From assembly GCA_017591395.1 (NCBI GenBank), contig WEDG01001538.1, forward strand, positions 27,125 to 91,124: a stretch of 64,000 bases of DNA. Reading direction: 5' to 3'. A model generated the notes under the pieces. The model saw only the letters and a list, made by a program, of their open reading frames with translations. It did no database searches and was not told the DNA's origin. Source of the stretch: Schistocephalus solidus. Its lineage: Eukaryota; Platyhelminthes; Cestoda; Diphyllobothriidea; Diphyllobothriidae. Made by a program: the position numbers and the translations under genes. Position 1 is the first letter of the stretch, and every line of letters starts with the position of its first letter. Below are positions 45,131-57,740 of this stretch, piece after piece.

Positions 45131-46440
45131 TTCATGGTAGTGGGGTGGCAGGGGCGCTAAGAATTACAGAATCGGAGGGTGTGCATGGTGTATCGGTGTT
45201 GTCGGCATTGTTTTGTATTCCGCTGTCATGGATGCGCATGTGACCGAATAGGCCCATGCGATGAGTGAATGCGCGAGGACAGTGAGGGCATTGGAGGCAA
45301 CGATCTCTGCTGTGTGATGGTGCTACAGGCACTGGCTCACCGGTCTCTGTACGATGTATTCGCAAGTGACCGACCAGGCCGATGCGTGAGGTGAATGTGC
45401 GGTCGCATTGAGTACAGCTTAGAGAGATTTCCCATCGCTGATGGTGGTGGTGGTGGTAGTGAAGGCGAAGGCGGTGGTGGTTGCGGTGGTGGGGGTAACA
45501 GGCGATGAGTAGATGGATGTGGTCTCTATGATGGTGGGATTAATGGAATTGATGCCAGGAGTGAGGGTGGGGGGAGTCAGAAGGATGGTTGGCAGAATTT
45601 GACATAGAAATTAGAACTGTCGGATTGTTGGTGCATTGCGTCCGAAGATGTTCAACCAGGCCGATTCGCACGCGGAAGATGCGTTGACAGCATGGGCATG
45701 TTGGCAGGGCCTGGGCATTGGCGGTGTTGGTCCGGGGCGCTGGTGACTTTCGTGCCGCTCTTTTGGCCTTGGCGGCGGCGATCCAGTTGGCCTCATAGAT
45801 TGCTAAACCAGTCTTCACTGATCTTCTCCATGCCGGTCTATCCTGGGCGAGGTCCTCCCAGGTCGCCGAGTTGATTTGCAGTTGCTTCAGCGATTTCTTC
45901 AAAGTGTCCTTGTAGCGTCGTTTTTGACCTCCCTGCCGGCGAGAACCCGTAGCGACATCTCCGTAGAAAAGTCGTTTGGGTAGTCGCTCGTCATCCATTC
46001 TTACCAGGTAGCTGCTCCATCGCAGTTGCACTTGCCTCAGCATGGCATGGATGCTGAGGATTCCGGTCCGCTCCAGGACTTCCGTGTCCGGGATCCTGTT
46101 TTGCCATCTCAGCTTCAGTAGTCTGCGGAGGCAGCTGAGATGAAAGTGATTCAGCTTCCTGGCTTGGTTCGAGTAGACGGTCCAGGTTTCCGCTCCATAA
46201 AGGAGTGTCGTCAAGACGACGGCCTTGTACATCTTCAGTTTGGTGTTCAGTTGAATACCGTGGCGATTCCACACGGAGGTCTGCAGCTGGCCGAAGGCCT
46301 GACTAGCTTTGGAGATCCGTTGGGCAACCTCGTCATCGATTCTCGTGTTGCGCGACATCGTGCTTCCTAGATAAGCGAAGGTTTTCACGTTTTTGAGTTG
46401 AGCACCGTTGACATTGATTCGAGGAGCATTGTATTCCGCG
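45131..46440 (-). pseudogene. Zinc-finger LINE fragment, right arm plus spacer
   Basis: A 282-codon frame (46388-45540) covers [19 protein letters not shown] through the post-RT region to the first finger [13 protein letters not shown] and part of the linker. A run of Gs near 45570 shifts the frame. After it come fingers [21 protein letters not shown] and the linker [20 protein letters not shown], ending where the Penelope fragment begins at 45131. The two last fingers seen in the 17.8-kb copy are missing. Confidence 0.85.
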
Positions 46441-46554
46441 CTGGGTGGTATATATATATACGTGACTGCCTACGAGGGCTCTAAGGTGTGCTCCAGGGCA
46501 CAACGGAACAAACATGTTCGTTGAGCAGATCGGTGAGCCGCATATTATCATATA

Positions 46555-47240
46555 TACATGAAGGAAGGTTCGTCGGAAAAATTGAGCTTTACTAGTTAAT
46601 TTTTAAGCAGGTTGCACCGGCTCGTCTTTTGACGAAATGAAAATGGGAGTTGGGATTATCACACTAGAGAGCTTTTGGGGGCTGACAGACAGACGTCCAT
46701 GGGTGGGGGACGAGAAACCTGTTACGATAAATGCCGGGAGTGAGGGGAGGTGTTAAAATACCGACTGAGGCTCACGCGTCGGTGGGGGGGGGGGTGATAC
46801 TGCATCCATGGATTTCCACTTGGCCGGACATGGCTAAGGTATTGTTGGTTTAATGTCGACGCGAGACAGTGAGCAGTGCACGAGGACCTTCGTAATGTGC
46901 ATCTAGATTGACATGGCAGTTGATGCTGTTTGTGTCGGCATGCCAAGTAGGCACAAGAATTCCTCGAAGCTTGGCACTCCGACACAAACATCATCAACCG
47001 CCATGTCAATCTGGATGCACATTACGAAGGTCCTCGTGCACGGCTCACTGTCTCGCGTCGACAGTAAACCAGCAATAACTTATCCATGTTCGGTCAAATG
47101 GAAATCCACGGATGCAGTATACCACCCCCCCCCCTAACGACCACGTCTGCACGTACTACGTACACGACTTGGCCCTCAAAGCACAAGCATCATTATATCA
47201 CACAACATGGGGTTGAACGACTCAGATTTCCCAAGGATTG
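46555..47240. repeat. Element B with nested foldback, right arm
   Basis: Mirror of 42300-42995. The foldback spans about 46785-47135, with longer G and C runs at its ends than the left copy (GGGGGGGGG near 46782-46793 and CCCCCCCCCC near 47127). Confidence 0.7.
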
Positions 47241-47954
47241 CAACACTTTGCACGGATTCTTGATGCGGTTGCATAAATCAGCCTGCTTTTAAACTACAGA
47301 GCATTGATTTAGATATAAAATTAACTAAAACTTGTCATTCCCATTTAAACCTGCTTTTGGTCCACATGACTCGGATGAATCAAGATTAGAATAAGCATAC
47401 TATTCCTGCCTTGTCAACCACTACACAGTTTCTTACGCTGATTTGGTTTGTATATAAGCTGAAGCATCGGAAGATGGTACGGTTGGGAGGAGGTACCTAT
47501 GTTATATTTTAACCGTTGTATAAAATCCATTGTGGAGCGGATGTGTATGTTGATGTTTCGCATTAATTTAAAATCAATCTGTCAGAGGACAGTAACCTTT
47601 CTGCATTGGCAGTGGTGGCTTGCCCAAACAGTCAGTACCAAGAGGGACCTAGATGTTTGTGTATAATCAGAAGGAATGTGGTCTGCTCAGAGGATCCCAT
47701 AGACTGCCTTGTCTACTGGACCTCATAAGTGCCATCTATTCTTGAGAAGTCAGCGACGCATAAGTGAGCCCATATTTATGTGTAGTTTCGGAAAGTGTGT
47801 GACATGCAGAAAACAAAGCCAGCTGACAGTGCCAAACAGTACGTCCATTGTTACAATAAGTAGTCATGGTCTAAAGCTAGCATTGGAACGTGTTAGCGGT
47901 GAGATGAGCTAACTAAGTTTTTTTAACAGTTGTGTTTAACGGTAGTTGAACAAC

Positions 47955-48455
47955 TCCGACAAAGGCAAGGGAGACTGTAATGGTCAATTCTGGCTCACTA
48001 GCCGTCATCAGCCAGTCAACCATGCCCCACTCGAGGATGGAACCCGTGACCTGCTAATCAGAAGTCCAATGCTCAAAGCATTGAGCCACGACCTCGTTGC
48101 CTTGCCCATTTAGATCGGGATCAGATGAGCGTTCATCATTAAATGTCAAGATTCCTGATCTAAACAGGCAAGCCCAAGAGCCCGCTGCTCAATTGTTAGA
48201 GCATTGGATTTCTAATCAACAAGTCGTGTTTTCGAGCCTCAGTTGAGGCACTACCTAGGGTTGGATATGACCGGCTGGTGACGGCTGATGAGCCACAAAC
48301 GGCCATTTTAGTCTTCCTTGTCATGGTTTGCATTGTTCATCTGCCATGATTACTACTTGACGCTATGAGGCTGTTGGCGAGGCTCGAGGGTGATCCCTAA
48401 GGCAGAACGGGATGGGTGAGTTCTGTTAGCGATGGGTGAGCGTTCATCAGTGAAT
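47955..48455. mobile_element. Head-to-head pair of hammerhead retroposons, right arm
   Basis: Mirror of 41085-41590. The minus-strand hammerhead at 47973-48017 is well kept; the plus-strand one at 48269-48313 is degenerate (CTGGTGA, CAAA). Confidence 0.7.
47973..48017 (-). ncRNA. Hammerhead ribozyme motif
   Basis: Minus strand: GACTGG/ACAGTC stem I, CTGATGA, GGCT/AGCC stem II, GAAT. Mirror of 41524-41568. Confidence 0.55.
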
Positions 48456-49799
48456 GTCCATATTACCGATTTATAGCAGTCCCCGTGAGCGTTATCTCCT
48501 CTTGAGAAGTCAGAGACTATCTGAGTCCGGAGATGTATACAGTTTCGGAGTAGTCAGCGTTTGACATGTCAAAAAAGAAAGCTAGCTAACCATAAAAACC
48601 TTCACTCCCTTTCTTTCCCTGAATCGTTGAGGAACATGATAGGGATGGAACGAATTAATTTTAATATATTTTTACCATCTTCTTTAAGTGTATTTTATGG
48701 GCACATGATGATAGCCCCTGTTTGTCCAATAATTTTCTTGATTAAATGTTCGCCATAGGCAGGCTGTGAACTAGATAGGTTCAAATATTACGGGGATTGT
48801 CGTGTTTTTAGACACTTCCTATCCAATAGGGTTTATTACGATTTCATTCGGCAATTCGAAGCCACTGTACATGAAGCACACATAGAAAGCGGCTGTAGAC
48901 ATACACCAGTTTGGATAGCTGGAACTTCGATAAAGCTTTGGAATTAGAGGTCCAACTTTTTGCGTTAGCTAACGATGTAATAGGAAATTTCACAAAATTC
49001 TGTAAAAATAGGTAAATAAATTAAGACAATAATTAAGTACAAAGTAGTTTTGATCGTCGCGAAAGCCATTTTATAAATGCCTTAGGAGTCTGCTTCAAGA
49101 AATTTCTGACAGTTATTCTAAAAACACCTTTCAATGCGGTTTATTTAATCAGCGAAATATTCTTCTGTTCAGAGGTCCCTAAGTCAGTCGTCGGGTGGTC
49201 TTTCAAATAACCACTCTGACCATTCATGAATAAAAGACATAGTTTGTGTAACCTTTTCACCCACGTAGTCTGTCGTACGGTAACAACCGAAGTGTATGGG
49301 TCAAGATGGTAGACCAAGGGCAAATTCAGTCAAGCCGGATGACACGTGTCGAACTCAGAAAGGTAAGAAAACCCAAATGAGGTTAGGCCGAAATCTTTGA
49401 TGTGACTGTGAGTGCGCGCAGTATACGCCTTAATTTCTCTCAAAACATGGCGTGATGTCTCATGTCACAGTGTGTTTTGAACTGCGTTGGTAGGGACGGC
49501 ATAACTGGGGCACAACAGCCCTCCCCGACAACATTCACACGCCCATCCGCCAGACGGTTGTATCAGAACATCCCACAACTTATTCATACTCAGTCACGGA
49601 GCACGCGGGTCCTTAGGAGGCTATCATCTTATTTGTAAGCAGACATCGAAGGCTGTTGCAGACTACAGACAAAGCAAGACTTCTTGTAAAACGTAGTGCA
49701 TGTACAGTTTGAGACCTATCACATGCAAGATGCCAACATTTTCAAATGATTAATAATCTCTCAGTCGAAATCGTAACAAGATAATATTTTATGTATAAA

Positions 49800-50345
49800 A
49801 ATTCCCTTGCGCCGAATTTATGCATTGCTATTTTCGATAGTTTATTATAATCGGTGTCAGATCGTCCTAGAAATACCGGTGAATACTTCATCATAGTCCT
49901 GGTATTCAAGAAATTGGCGCTAAATTACGACTCAGTTCTGTATATTTGCCAAAACGTAAACTAACATATTCCTTAAAAGTACAAACCGAATTAGTGATTT
50001 ATGGGATATTCTTTCGAATGCAGATGGCCATTTGCATCATATTTGTAGATTCACTCGAACATGAAACATATTACAAAGAAAAATGAACGTCTACAACAAA
50101 GGTCGGCAATTGATATGGCTAAAATCAAATGAAAACATTCAATAATAAGGCACCTAATTAAAGCGTGTTTTAAATAGATAAAAAACTGACGAGGAAATGC
50201 GCAAATAATTATTTCCAACGATAAGTCAAGGTACGAATGTGGAATTTCAATCGCTTTTTACCTTCCCTGAATATAAGTGATATATTTTCTGATGAATCTG
50301 AAGCTCTATATTTTTTTCTTAAATGCCCAGTTCTAAGATTGTAAA
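49800..50345 (+). repeat. Dispersed repeat R1, right-arm copy
   Basis: Mirror of 38900-39420, same words as the two intronic copies in the erlin gene. Confidence 0.6.
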
Positions 50346-50464
50346 TGTAAAAAACTTTGGTCGAATATATGCTTAACCAACATTGGAGTCACTTTCAGTC
50401 AATAATAGATTCCCTTTGCTCTATAATGTATTCATTGATGAGTGCTGCCGGTAAAGACAAGGGA

Positions 50465-50509
50465 GACTGGAATGGCCATTTCTGGCTTATTGGCCATCTT
50501 CAGCCAGTC
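50465..50509 (-). ncRNA. Hammerhead ribozyme motif, best-preserved copy (mirror)
   Basis: Identical over 45 nt to 38686-38730: full stem I, paired TGGC/GCCA stem II, CTGAAGA and GAAA cores. Confidence 0.78.
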
Positions 50510-50620
50510 ATATCCAACCCCAGGTGGTGCACTACCAAAGGATCAAACCCGTGACACGCTGATCAGAAGTTTAACGCTCTAATCCTTGAGCCCCGGTGGT
50601 GCACCACCTGACATTGGAGT

Positions 50621-50665
50621 GACTGGCTGACGAGGGCTAATAAGCCAGAAATGGTCATTCCAGTT
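50621..50665 (+). ncRNA. Hammerhead ribozyme motif
   Basis: GACTGG/CCAGTT stem I, CTGACGA, GGCT/AGCC, GAAA, ATGGTCAT. Differs from its mirror (38529-38573) by C to T in stem III, giving a G-U pair. Confidence 0.62.
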
Positions 50666-50959
50666 TCCCCTGTGTTTGCCGGCAATATTCATCTGTTTAT
50701 TCTACTACTGCTACCCGCTGTGTGGCTGCTGGGAGGGGGGCTCGAGAGTGAGCCTCAAGGCCGAGCGAAGCGAGTGATTTCTGTTAGCGATCAGTGAGCA
50801 CTCATCAGCGAATGTATTTACTGTGTAGTAGACAATGGGTCGTCTCTTATAGTAATTTTAATTGCACTATCTTGGTTTTCTTTGTGTGCAATGAAACAGA
50901 AACTTTTATGTTGCAAGAAGAGCAAGGTGTCTGTTGATTGTGCTGGCCTCTCCAAGTGT

Positions 50960-51520
50960 TAGTCGCTTAGCGTACGAGTTTCCCCTACCGGAGGCGCTCG
51001 CTCCCTAAAGACCCAAAGTATGAATCGTTTCCCCAATGTGCGTTGCAAGCTGAGAGCTTAGGTTCAGCTTTCGAGTTGTCCATTTGTGCTCTTATAGGTA
51101 AGTCTGCAATTTCCGCGCAGTATACCCAAATCAGTTGCAACCTCCATCCTTGCTAGTTATTTTGTGCACAACTGGGGAAGTTTCTATGTGACCGCGTGCT
51201 CTTTTGGTCGCATAAAACAGCAACAGATTGGTCCTGAGCTCAATGAGCTGCGCCTGCCATAGTGGATTTTAACAATCGAGGAACCGCCCTCCACACTGCA
51301 GGTTGTTTTTCACTTGAACGTCGTCTATTCATTCCATTTGCTCTGAATAGGTACTGAATATGTAGTTGTTCAATCCTTTTGTCTGCTTACGAACCGCAAT
51401 TCCTTTCAAGTATTTGGCAAAGAGTGCGGTTGCCGCTAAGTTTGTGAGTGGGATTACTTTTGAGGAGAATCCTTTTCCTTGTATCGGTAGTTTGGAGTTG
51501 TCCAGTTCTACTTAGTCAGT
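50960..51520 (-). pseudogene. Unidentified coding-like relic, right arm
   Basis: Mirror of 37670-38235; the same broken frame with additional substitutions. Family not recognised. Confidence 0.3.
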
Positions 51521-53209
51521 ACGCACATTAACTACCAAATCAATGGCGCCCATAACAAATACTTATCAATAACCATGCAGATGTGACCAAACATGCACTG
51601 TGGGTGAAATATTAGAGTACATTTAAGTTTGTTCACTTAAATTTGCGCAGTTAAATTTTCACACATTTTCTGCATTAGGCTGCACGTAATGACTATTTTA
51701 ATGGGTGTCACTTAACTTTAAACGTCTTACTGGCCATATGTACTTGCTTCCAGCGTTTACTACTTACCCACATGTTTTGGAGAACCTTATAATCATATAA
51801 TTATTCTGACTTGACGACAATTTAGCGAAGCCAAACTTCTGCTCACCAAAACTATCTTTCAACTCGTAAAGATTTCCTGCACCCCGACGCCAGAGATGGT
51901 GGCGCTGGTTTTCCCTTGTTTCCTTCTCTCAGTAAGTTTAAGGTTTTTAGCATCTTTTATTTTACGGTAGTGCCAGGGGTTAAGATGAAGGATACCGTTT
52001 AGTTTTGTGTTAGGGAAAGTACTAGCGTTAAGACACGGGTTTATTTACCCTTACGGACGTTTACTGTAAGGTCACATACTTTAAGCGGGTGGGACGGTTC
52101 CTTATAGATAACAGGAGCTTTCTGATTGCTCCTTGTCTAGCAGCAACGCATCAGCGAATATAACATTCTTCCACCCTTTTTTAAGAGGTGCTTGTTTACT
52201 ACTGTTTTCCTATATAACTTAATAGATAGCTAATGAGCCGCCTGCTAATCGAACGCAATTATTTTAGCAGGTTCAAATATAAATGCGAATGGTGAAGCCT
52301 TTGGTTCGCTTCTCAAAATGGTCATCAACCGCAGACTAATGTATTCAATAAATCGTAAATAGTTGACGTGAGCTCTAAGAAATAAGTCGTCAGTTGACTT
52401 GAATTCTTTTTTTAGAACTTTAGGACTGCCTCAGAAGCAGTTTGGTACAGTCTTCTAGAAACACAAAATGTCACTTAAGCATAGTTCTTTTTCGAATTCA
52501 ATCACCATGTCAGAAAGCGATAGGGGGCTGAAAACAGGACGCAAAACTAGCCATCTTCAGCTATGTTATACAATCAATCGAAGAACATGGAATCGCTTAG
52601 AACAAGAAAAAAACCATAAAAGTATACTTTTTTACTGTTTTGCAGGCTTTGACAGGCAGAAATCTTTCAGTATATGAATTTGACGGAAAACATGAGCGTT
52701 TATTAAGAAATTAACAATGATAAAATTTGTCGATCGCTGAACAGAGGAATCGAGCACACCATGCCGCGGCACTTGGTTACTTAGATCGTTGTTCAGTTGT
52801 TCATACATTTTCGCGAGGCCAGTCGATCCTTGGTGAGGTCTCCCAAGGTATCCGAGCGCCCTTCTAGTAGCGGGTCGAAAAATCTAAACTAAACATCTAC
52901 TCGGAACTCTAACACAAGACCCTTCTCACAAATCCAAACTTCAATCCCTAAGTGAACGCGCAGCCGCAAATAGAAAACTCTATGTCTAAACCTGAAAAGC
53001 CAAATCCAAACTCTAATAACAAGGTACCTGATCCTAAAAACGTACCACACAAACCTAAAGCCTTAAACTTTGTCCCAAAACCAGTACTCCTTTCACGAAA
53101 CATTGTCGAGCAAACTGCAGTAAACCCCACCTTCCTTTATAAAATAAGCTGATTGTTCTTGAACCTCGACCCAGTGGGCTTATCTAGCATACTAGTAAGC
53201 TGTAAAAAC

Positions 53210-53350
53210 CGGCTTCCACGGAGTTCTATTAACGCTCTAATGGAGCAGCCACGTGGTAAATATGGATGACTTGTGCCTCTCCAAACGGTTATTCTACGCC
53301 CACATAGTTACGGATGCTCGGAAACTAGGCTGGCAAAGGCTTCGTTTCTT
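53210..53350 (+). pseudogene. Old diverged LINE post-RT fragment, right arm
   Basis: Reads VNMDDLCLSKRLFY and HIVTDARKLGWQRLRF, a diverged form of the post-RT region of the zinc-finger LINE. Mirror of about 31690-31840. Confidence 0.55.
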
Positions 53351-53556
53351 TAAAGTAGTATACCTAGCGTGGATGCATGGTGCGCAATTTTTGCGTTATT
53401 TGCGTTTTTGTGCGAATTTCGCGCATCTGCGTCTGATAGGGAACGAGCTGTATATCTGACCACCATCGTCCACGCTGTATTTATTTTATCTCTGTACTAA
53501 GTTTGTTTCAACAGCGCCCTGTGGAGGCTTAAAATAAAAATATTTCTTAGGTATTA

Positions 53557-54055
53557 ACATGCCCACCTTGCCAACGCAACTTCCGCGAGCGAATCGGCCG
53601 CGTCGGATACCTGCGGACGCAATGCACTGCCAACCCTCCTTCGGATTCCCTCACCCTCACTCCTGGCATCAATTCCATTACTCCCACCATCAGAGAGACC
53701 ACATCCCATTACTCATCACCTGTTACGCCCACAACCACCGCCGCCACCACCACCATCAGCGATGGAGACTCTCTCCAAAACTGTCCTCATTGTGACTGCA
53801 CATTCACCTCACGCATCGGCCTGGTCGGTCACTTGTGAATCCATCGTCCAGAGACGGGTGAACCAGTGCCTATAGCACCAACATACAGAAGAGATCGCCG
53901 TCTCAACTGCCCTCACTGTCCTCGCGCGTTCACTCATCGCATGGGCGTATTCGGTCACATGCGCATCCACGACAACCTGCGGTAAAACACCAGAGGCTGA
54001 GCCACATCAGCGCACACTACCTACACCAATACATATACAACAACCTCATCATTAT
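53557..54055 (+). pseudogene. Zinc-finger LINE 3' fragment, right arm
   Basis: Reads CPPCQRNFRERIGRVGYLRT, the TP-rich linker with an extra-base frame problem, [18 protein letters not shown] then stop, IHRPETGEPVP and [18 protein letters not shown], ending HDNLR and a stop. After the stop, CACATCAGCGCACACTACC is shared with the sequence just beyond the 17.8-kb copy, marking the LINE 3' end before (TA)n. Confidence 0.78.
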
Positions 54056-54056
54056 C

Positions 54057-54118
<62 letters not shown>

Positions 54119-54134
54119 ATATATATATATATAG
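54057..54134. repeat. (TA)n microsatellite, expanded in the right arm
   Basis: About 75 bases of nearly pure TA with two CATA interruptions. The mirror position in the left arm (about 30950-30962) has only about 13 bases of TA. Confidence 0.9.
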
Positions 54135-54590
54135 ATGACGAAAGAAGGTTCGTCGGAAAAAATCGAGTTTTACTCATGAATTTTCAAGTTGGTCACACCA
54201 ACCCGTCATCAGACGAAATAAACAGAGGAGAAATGAAATGGTCAGATGACCAGTTTGTGCTACAGGACAGACAACCAACTGGGGTGTGAGGAATGAGCAG
54301 ATAATAATTGGATTGGGGCCGGTTATAGGGGGCTGTTAGGGCTCCCTGTGTCAAAGGCGAAGGGGAATGGCAACTAAATGCGACTGCAGAAGGTAAACTT
54401 AATGGTCGTCGATGCGGGATGGGGACAGAGGTAATTGCACTAATGTTGGAGGTGTTAATAGTTTCAACTGTTTTTTGCCATGTCAGGGGAGGTGGTGGCT
54501 AGACAGTGAGATTCAACATGGTCCAGAAAAGATCAGCAGCTGTACTCTGGACTCTCAATACGAAGGCCTGCGTGCCCGGCTCACTGACTT
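54126..54590 (-). repeat. Element A with hammerhead-like motif, right arm
   Basis: Mirror of 30481-30965. On the minus strand CTGATGA, GTTGGT-GTG-ACCAAC, GAAA and a TGAG/CTCG hairpin. The left copy has CGAG/CTCG, so the C-G to U-G change keeps the pairing. Confidence 0.5.
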
Positions 54591-54595
54591 GTTCG

Positions 54596-57500
54596 GTAAA
54601 CCGTACGATTTGAAGGATTGCTTTTCCCGGCTCGTGTGATGTTGCACTTGCTCTCATTGAATGGCAAGAGCCAGTCATTTGACCATTTCTGGAGTCAATT
54701 TTACTCTCAACCTCAACCTTTACCGACAGTTCCTCGGCGATATGGACAGTTTTTGAGCGGCCAATTAGGAAGTTTTCTATCCATGTCAGAAGTCTACCTC
54801 TTACTCTTATGCTGTTGAGTGTATAAAGAAGGCGGTGGTGCGGCACGCTGTCGAAAGCCTTTTTTGAAGTTAATATAGATTGCGTGCACCGTATTTCCTC
54901 TATCGACCGTCTCAGTCCAACGTTCTAAACAGTAGATAAAATTTTTACACAGGATCTTACTCTACGGAAACCGTGCTGGACCTCGGAGAGCAGATGGTTA
55001 TGTGCTAGGAACTGCATTAGTTGTTGCTTAATTATTTTTTTCCATGACTTTTCTGCAAATTGAAGTAAGGCTGACCAGTCGATAATTTTTTGCGGAGACC
55101 CAGCTTCTTCCCTTAAGAGCGGCGTAGTCCATGTGGATTTCCACTAGGCTGGTAGACCTCCGGTCTCGAAGGATGTTTGAAAAAGCGTAGAGAGAGGTTT
55201 GGCAAACTCTCTCGTGAGCTCTTTCAAGATCCTGGCAGGTACTTCATCGGGACCTGGTGACTTAGATTCCTTTAACCCTAAAAATTCCTTGAGAACAATA
55301 GTCTTGGTGAATTAAATAGTCTCGACTATTGTATCCACTTTGAAGACATCGGTAGGGATATCGTATCTCGTTTCCTTTGTGAAAACTGACAGGAAAAATT
55401 CCGAACGATAATCAGCCTTTGCACCGTCTTCAGTAAGGTCTATGCCCTCGGCGGTCCTCAGCGAGGGTATATGATCCTTGTTCAGTCTATTCTGCCTGAG
55501 GTAACCGTAAAACAGTTTCGGGTTCACGGTGGCCTGGTTCAGCAGGTCCACTTTCAAATCATGTCTTGTTCTAGTAATAAGGCCCTTGACCCGATTTCTC
55601 TGCATTTTTTCGCATTCAGAGATGCAGGAGTTCCGTCCGTAAGCGACTTTCTCCAAAATCTCCGCTTTTTGTTAACTTCGGTTTTAAAGGCCTGTGTAAG
55701 CCATCGCCATCAAAATCGGACAGTGATTTTTGATGAGCCTATGCAGTACGTCCCGGAACGTTCCCCAGTCCTCGGTTATGTTTCCAAAGAATAAAGGTTC
55801 CCACTGAGTGCGCATGAGTTCGGCCCTCATTCCACCGAAATCGCCTTGCTACATATTCTTTCTGACTGTTGTGGGTCTTTCTCGTATATAAAATAGCGAG
55901 TACTCCCATCGCAGTACAACGTGGTCACTTTTACCTAACGGTGGTAGACATTACACTTCGTCGATGATGTCCTGCAACTTCAAGAGAGCGAGGTCCAGAC
56001 AATTGGCCTGTTGTCCTTCGCGCACCCTTGTTGGAAAAGTTACATGCTCTGTGAGAAGTAGCTTTAGCGTCGTGCTCAGAGCTATGTGCGCAGGCCGAGA
56101 TACATTCAATGTGAGTCACATTAAAGACACCCATTATCAGGATATCCGACCGTGTAGCAATCTTTTCAAGCTCATCTAGCAGAAAAGCATCGGCAACGGG
56201 GTCTCTTCTCGGTGGACGATAGACTATCAGGACATCTAGACTTGATGAACCTGACACTTTTATGGATAGCCATATCGCCTCAGAAGTAGATGCCAGTTTA
56301 TCCATTTTGTCTAAGACTGTAAATTCACTTTTCACATATGTGAGTACGCCTCCTCCTTGACGCCCTTTCCTGTCTTTTCTAAACAGTTGGTAGCCAGTCA
56401 TAGTGACCTCCCGGTCGTCCAAGTTTTGGGACAACCAGGTTTATGTTAGGAAAATTATATCAGGAGATAGTTCACAGACATTAATCTTAAGATCTTCGAG
56501 CTTCTCTAACATACACTCTGCATGGGTATACATGAATGTTAGTTTTCGGTTTGTCCGTGAAGTGCTTACGGTCGAGCCTGAGCCCCCCTTTACTGGGTCG
56601 ACTGTGTGGTCATCCGGAACGGACCTCTCCAGGGGGAGATCAATGGAGAATGAATCACTTGGTTGTTGTAAATAACCAAATTTTGTCCCCTTCGTTGAGC
56701 CGCTGTCTCAGTTCGGTGAAAAGTCGATGATGTTGTCCCGTTCCGCCTATGAGAAGTCCTGTTGAAACAAAACTCCAGGGTTTGAGTTTTTAACTTAAAG
56801 TGCCTGGACAGAATGAGCCTGGCCTCCTGGCTACTGGTCAAGATAACTTTAGATACCTAAGACGTGTTGATTCATTTTGGCTTTCGGGCCGTTTTCCAAG
56901 GCGGAAGGCTTTTTCCAGTTCAATCGACGTATTGGGCTCCAGCATATTGTTCAAAATTTTATGAAAGTGGTTCATGTCTTCGGAATGTCGGTCTACGGGA
57001 GTTGAAGCTGTTGGTTCATGTATTCCCTGTATTATGAAGCCTTTTTTCTGTCGGTGGCATTTTTGTCCCTAAGACGCTGTCGTCCAATATCTGGTGGGAA
57101 GGTTGGACGCTGCGCACTGGTGATCATGGAGCGGATGCTGCTTGGCTATATGTGGGCTTGTTCCGGTTTTTTTTCCATTTCGGTGAATTCAACGGCTTCG
57201 ACCATTTTTAATAGCAGGTGGCCGTTCCAGTTGGGGAATCAATGCCACTGCTTGTGCTTAGTGTGTGAATCGCAGTATTTCCTGTGGTTGATGATGTAAT
57301 GGTCGAAGGCCCTTGTTCAAGTTTTTTTGAGGCGTCTCTCGAAGTCAGTTGCACATTAACTTTTTACTTCTTGGTGCCAGATTTGTGTTTTGGGGGGATT
57401 TTTTGTTTTAGGCAGACTGTTTTTTTCCTGCGCCATTGCTACTTGTTGTTAGGTGGACGTAGCAGCTACTGAAGTTGTTGGGATGTCCTTTGATCGAGTA

Positions 57501-57740
57501 TCAATAATTTTACTCCTAGTTGGTCACTCAGTGGACTTCTATGTGACATCTACTAGAGTAGAGGAGACATTTAACGCAGATTTTATTTGTTTTTTCTCAT
57601 CCTTGAGCTGGTTTAGCTTTATGGACAGTTTCTGATAGCCACCACATATGGCAGTGCCGTTAATAGCGTGAATATTCATTTGAGAGAGCGGCCACCTCTG
57701 TGATGAGTTGGTCGAGTGGATAGCGAGTGCAGCCATAGCA
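54596..57740 (-). pseudogene. CR1-like LINE, decayed, right-arm copy
   Basis: Mirror of 27350-30480 with the same domain order (ORF1-like coil at 57736-57539, endonuclease at 56434-55931, linker at 55656-55312, RT fingers near 54846-55290) and the same stops. It has about 43 extra bases near 57405-57450 compared with the left copy. No YxDD palm. Confidence 0.8.

Larger units (their letters stand above)
44130..45414. other. Asymmetric spacer of the giant palindrome
   Basis: The 1285 bases between the arms match neither arm in mirror position. They contain an (AT)n run, element C with a hammerhead-like motif, a frameshifted Penelope-like fragment up to about 45130, and the zinc-finger end of the right-arm LINE (45131-45414, minus strand). 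Confidence 0.9.
50440..50800. mobile_element. Head-to-head pair of hammerhead retroposons, right arm
   Basis: Mirror of 38395-38760: hammerheads at 50465-50509 (minus) and 50621-50665 (plus) around a shared tRNA-like centre. Confidence 0.75.

Noticed and set aside
45408..45420. Missed-adapter fold-back read as the sole origin of the palindrome
   Set aside because: Such artefacts have no unique 1.3-kb spacer and no 3.85-kb and 336-bp clean arm differences; kept only as a residual possibility through misassembly.
52952..53152. 66-codon Pro/Asn/Lys-rich frame (also 31893-32093 reversed)
   Set aside because: Low-complexity composition, no domain, and open on both strands; probably chance in CCTAAA-like repetitive DNA.
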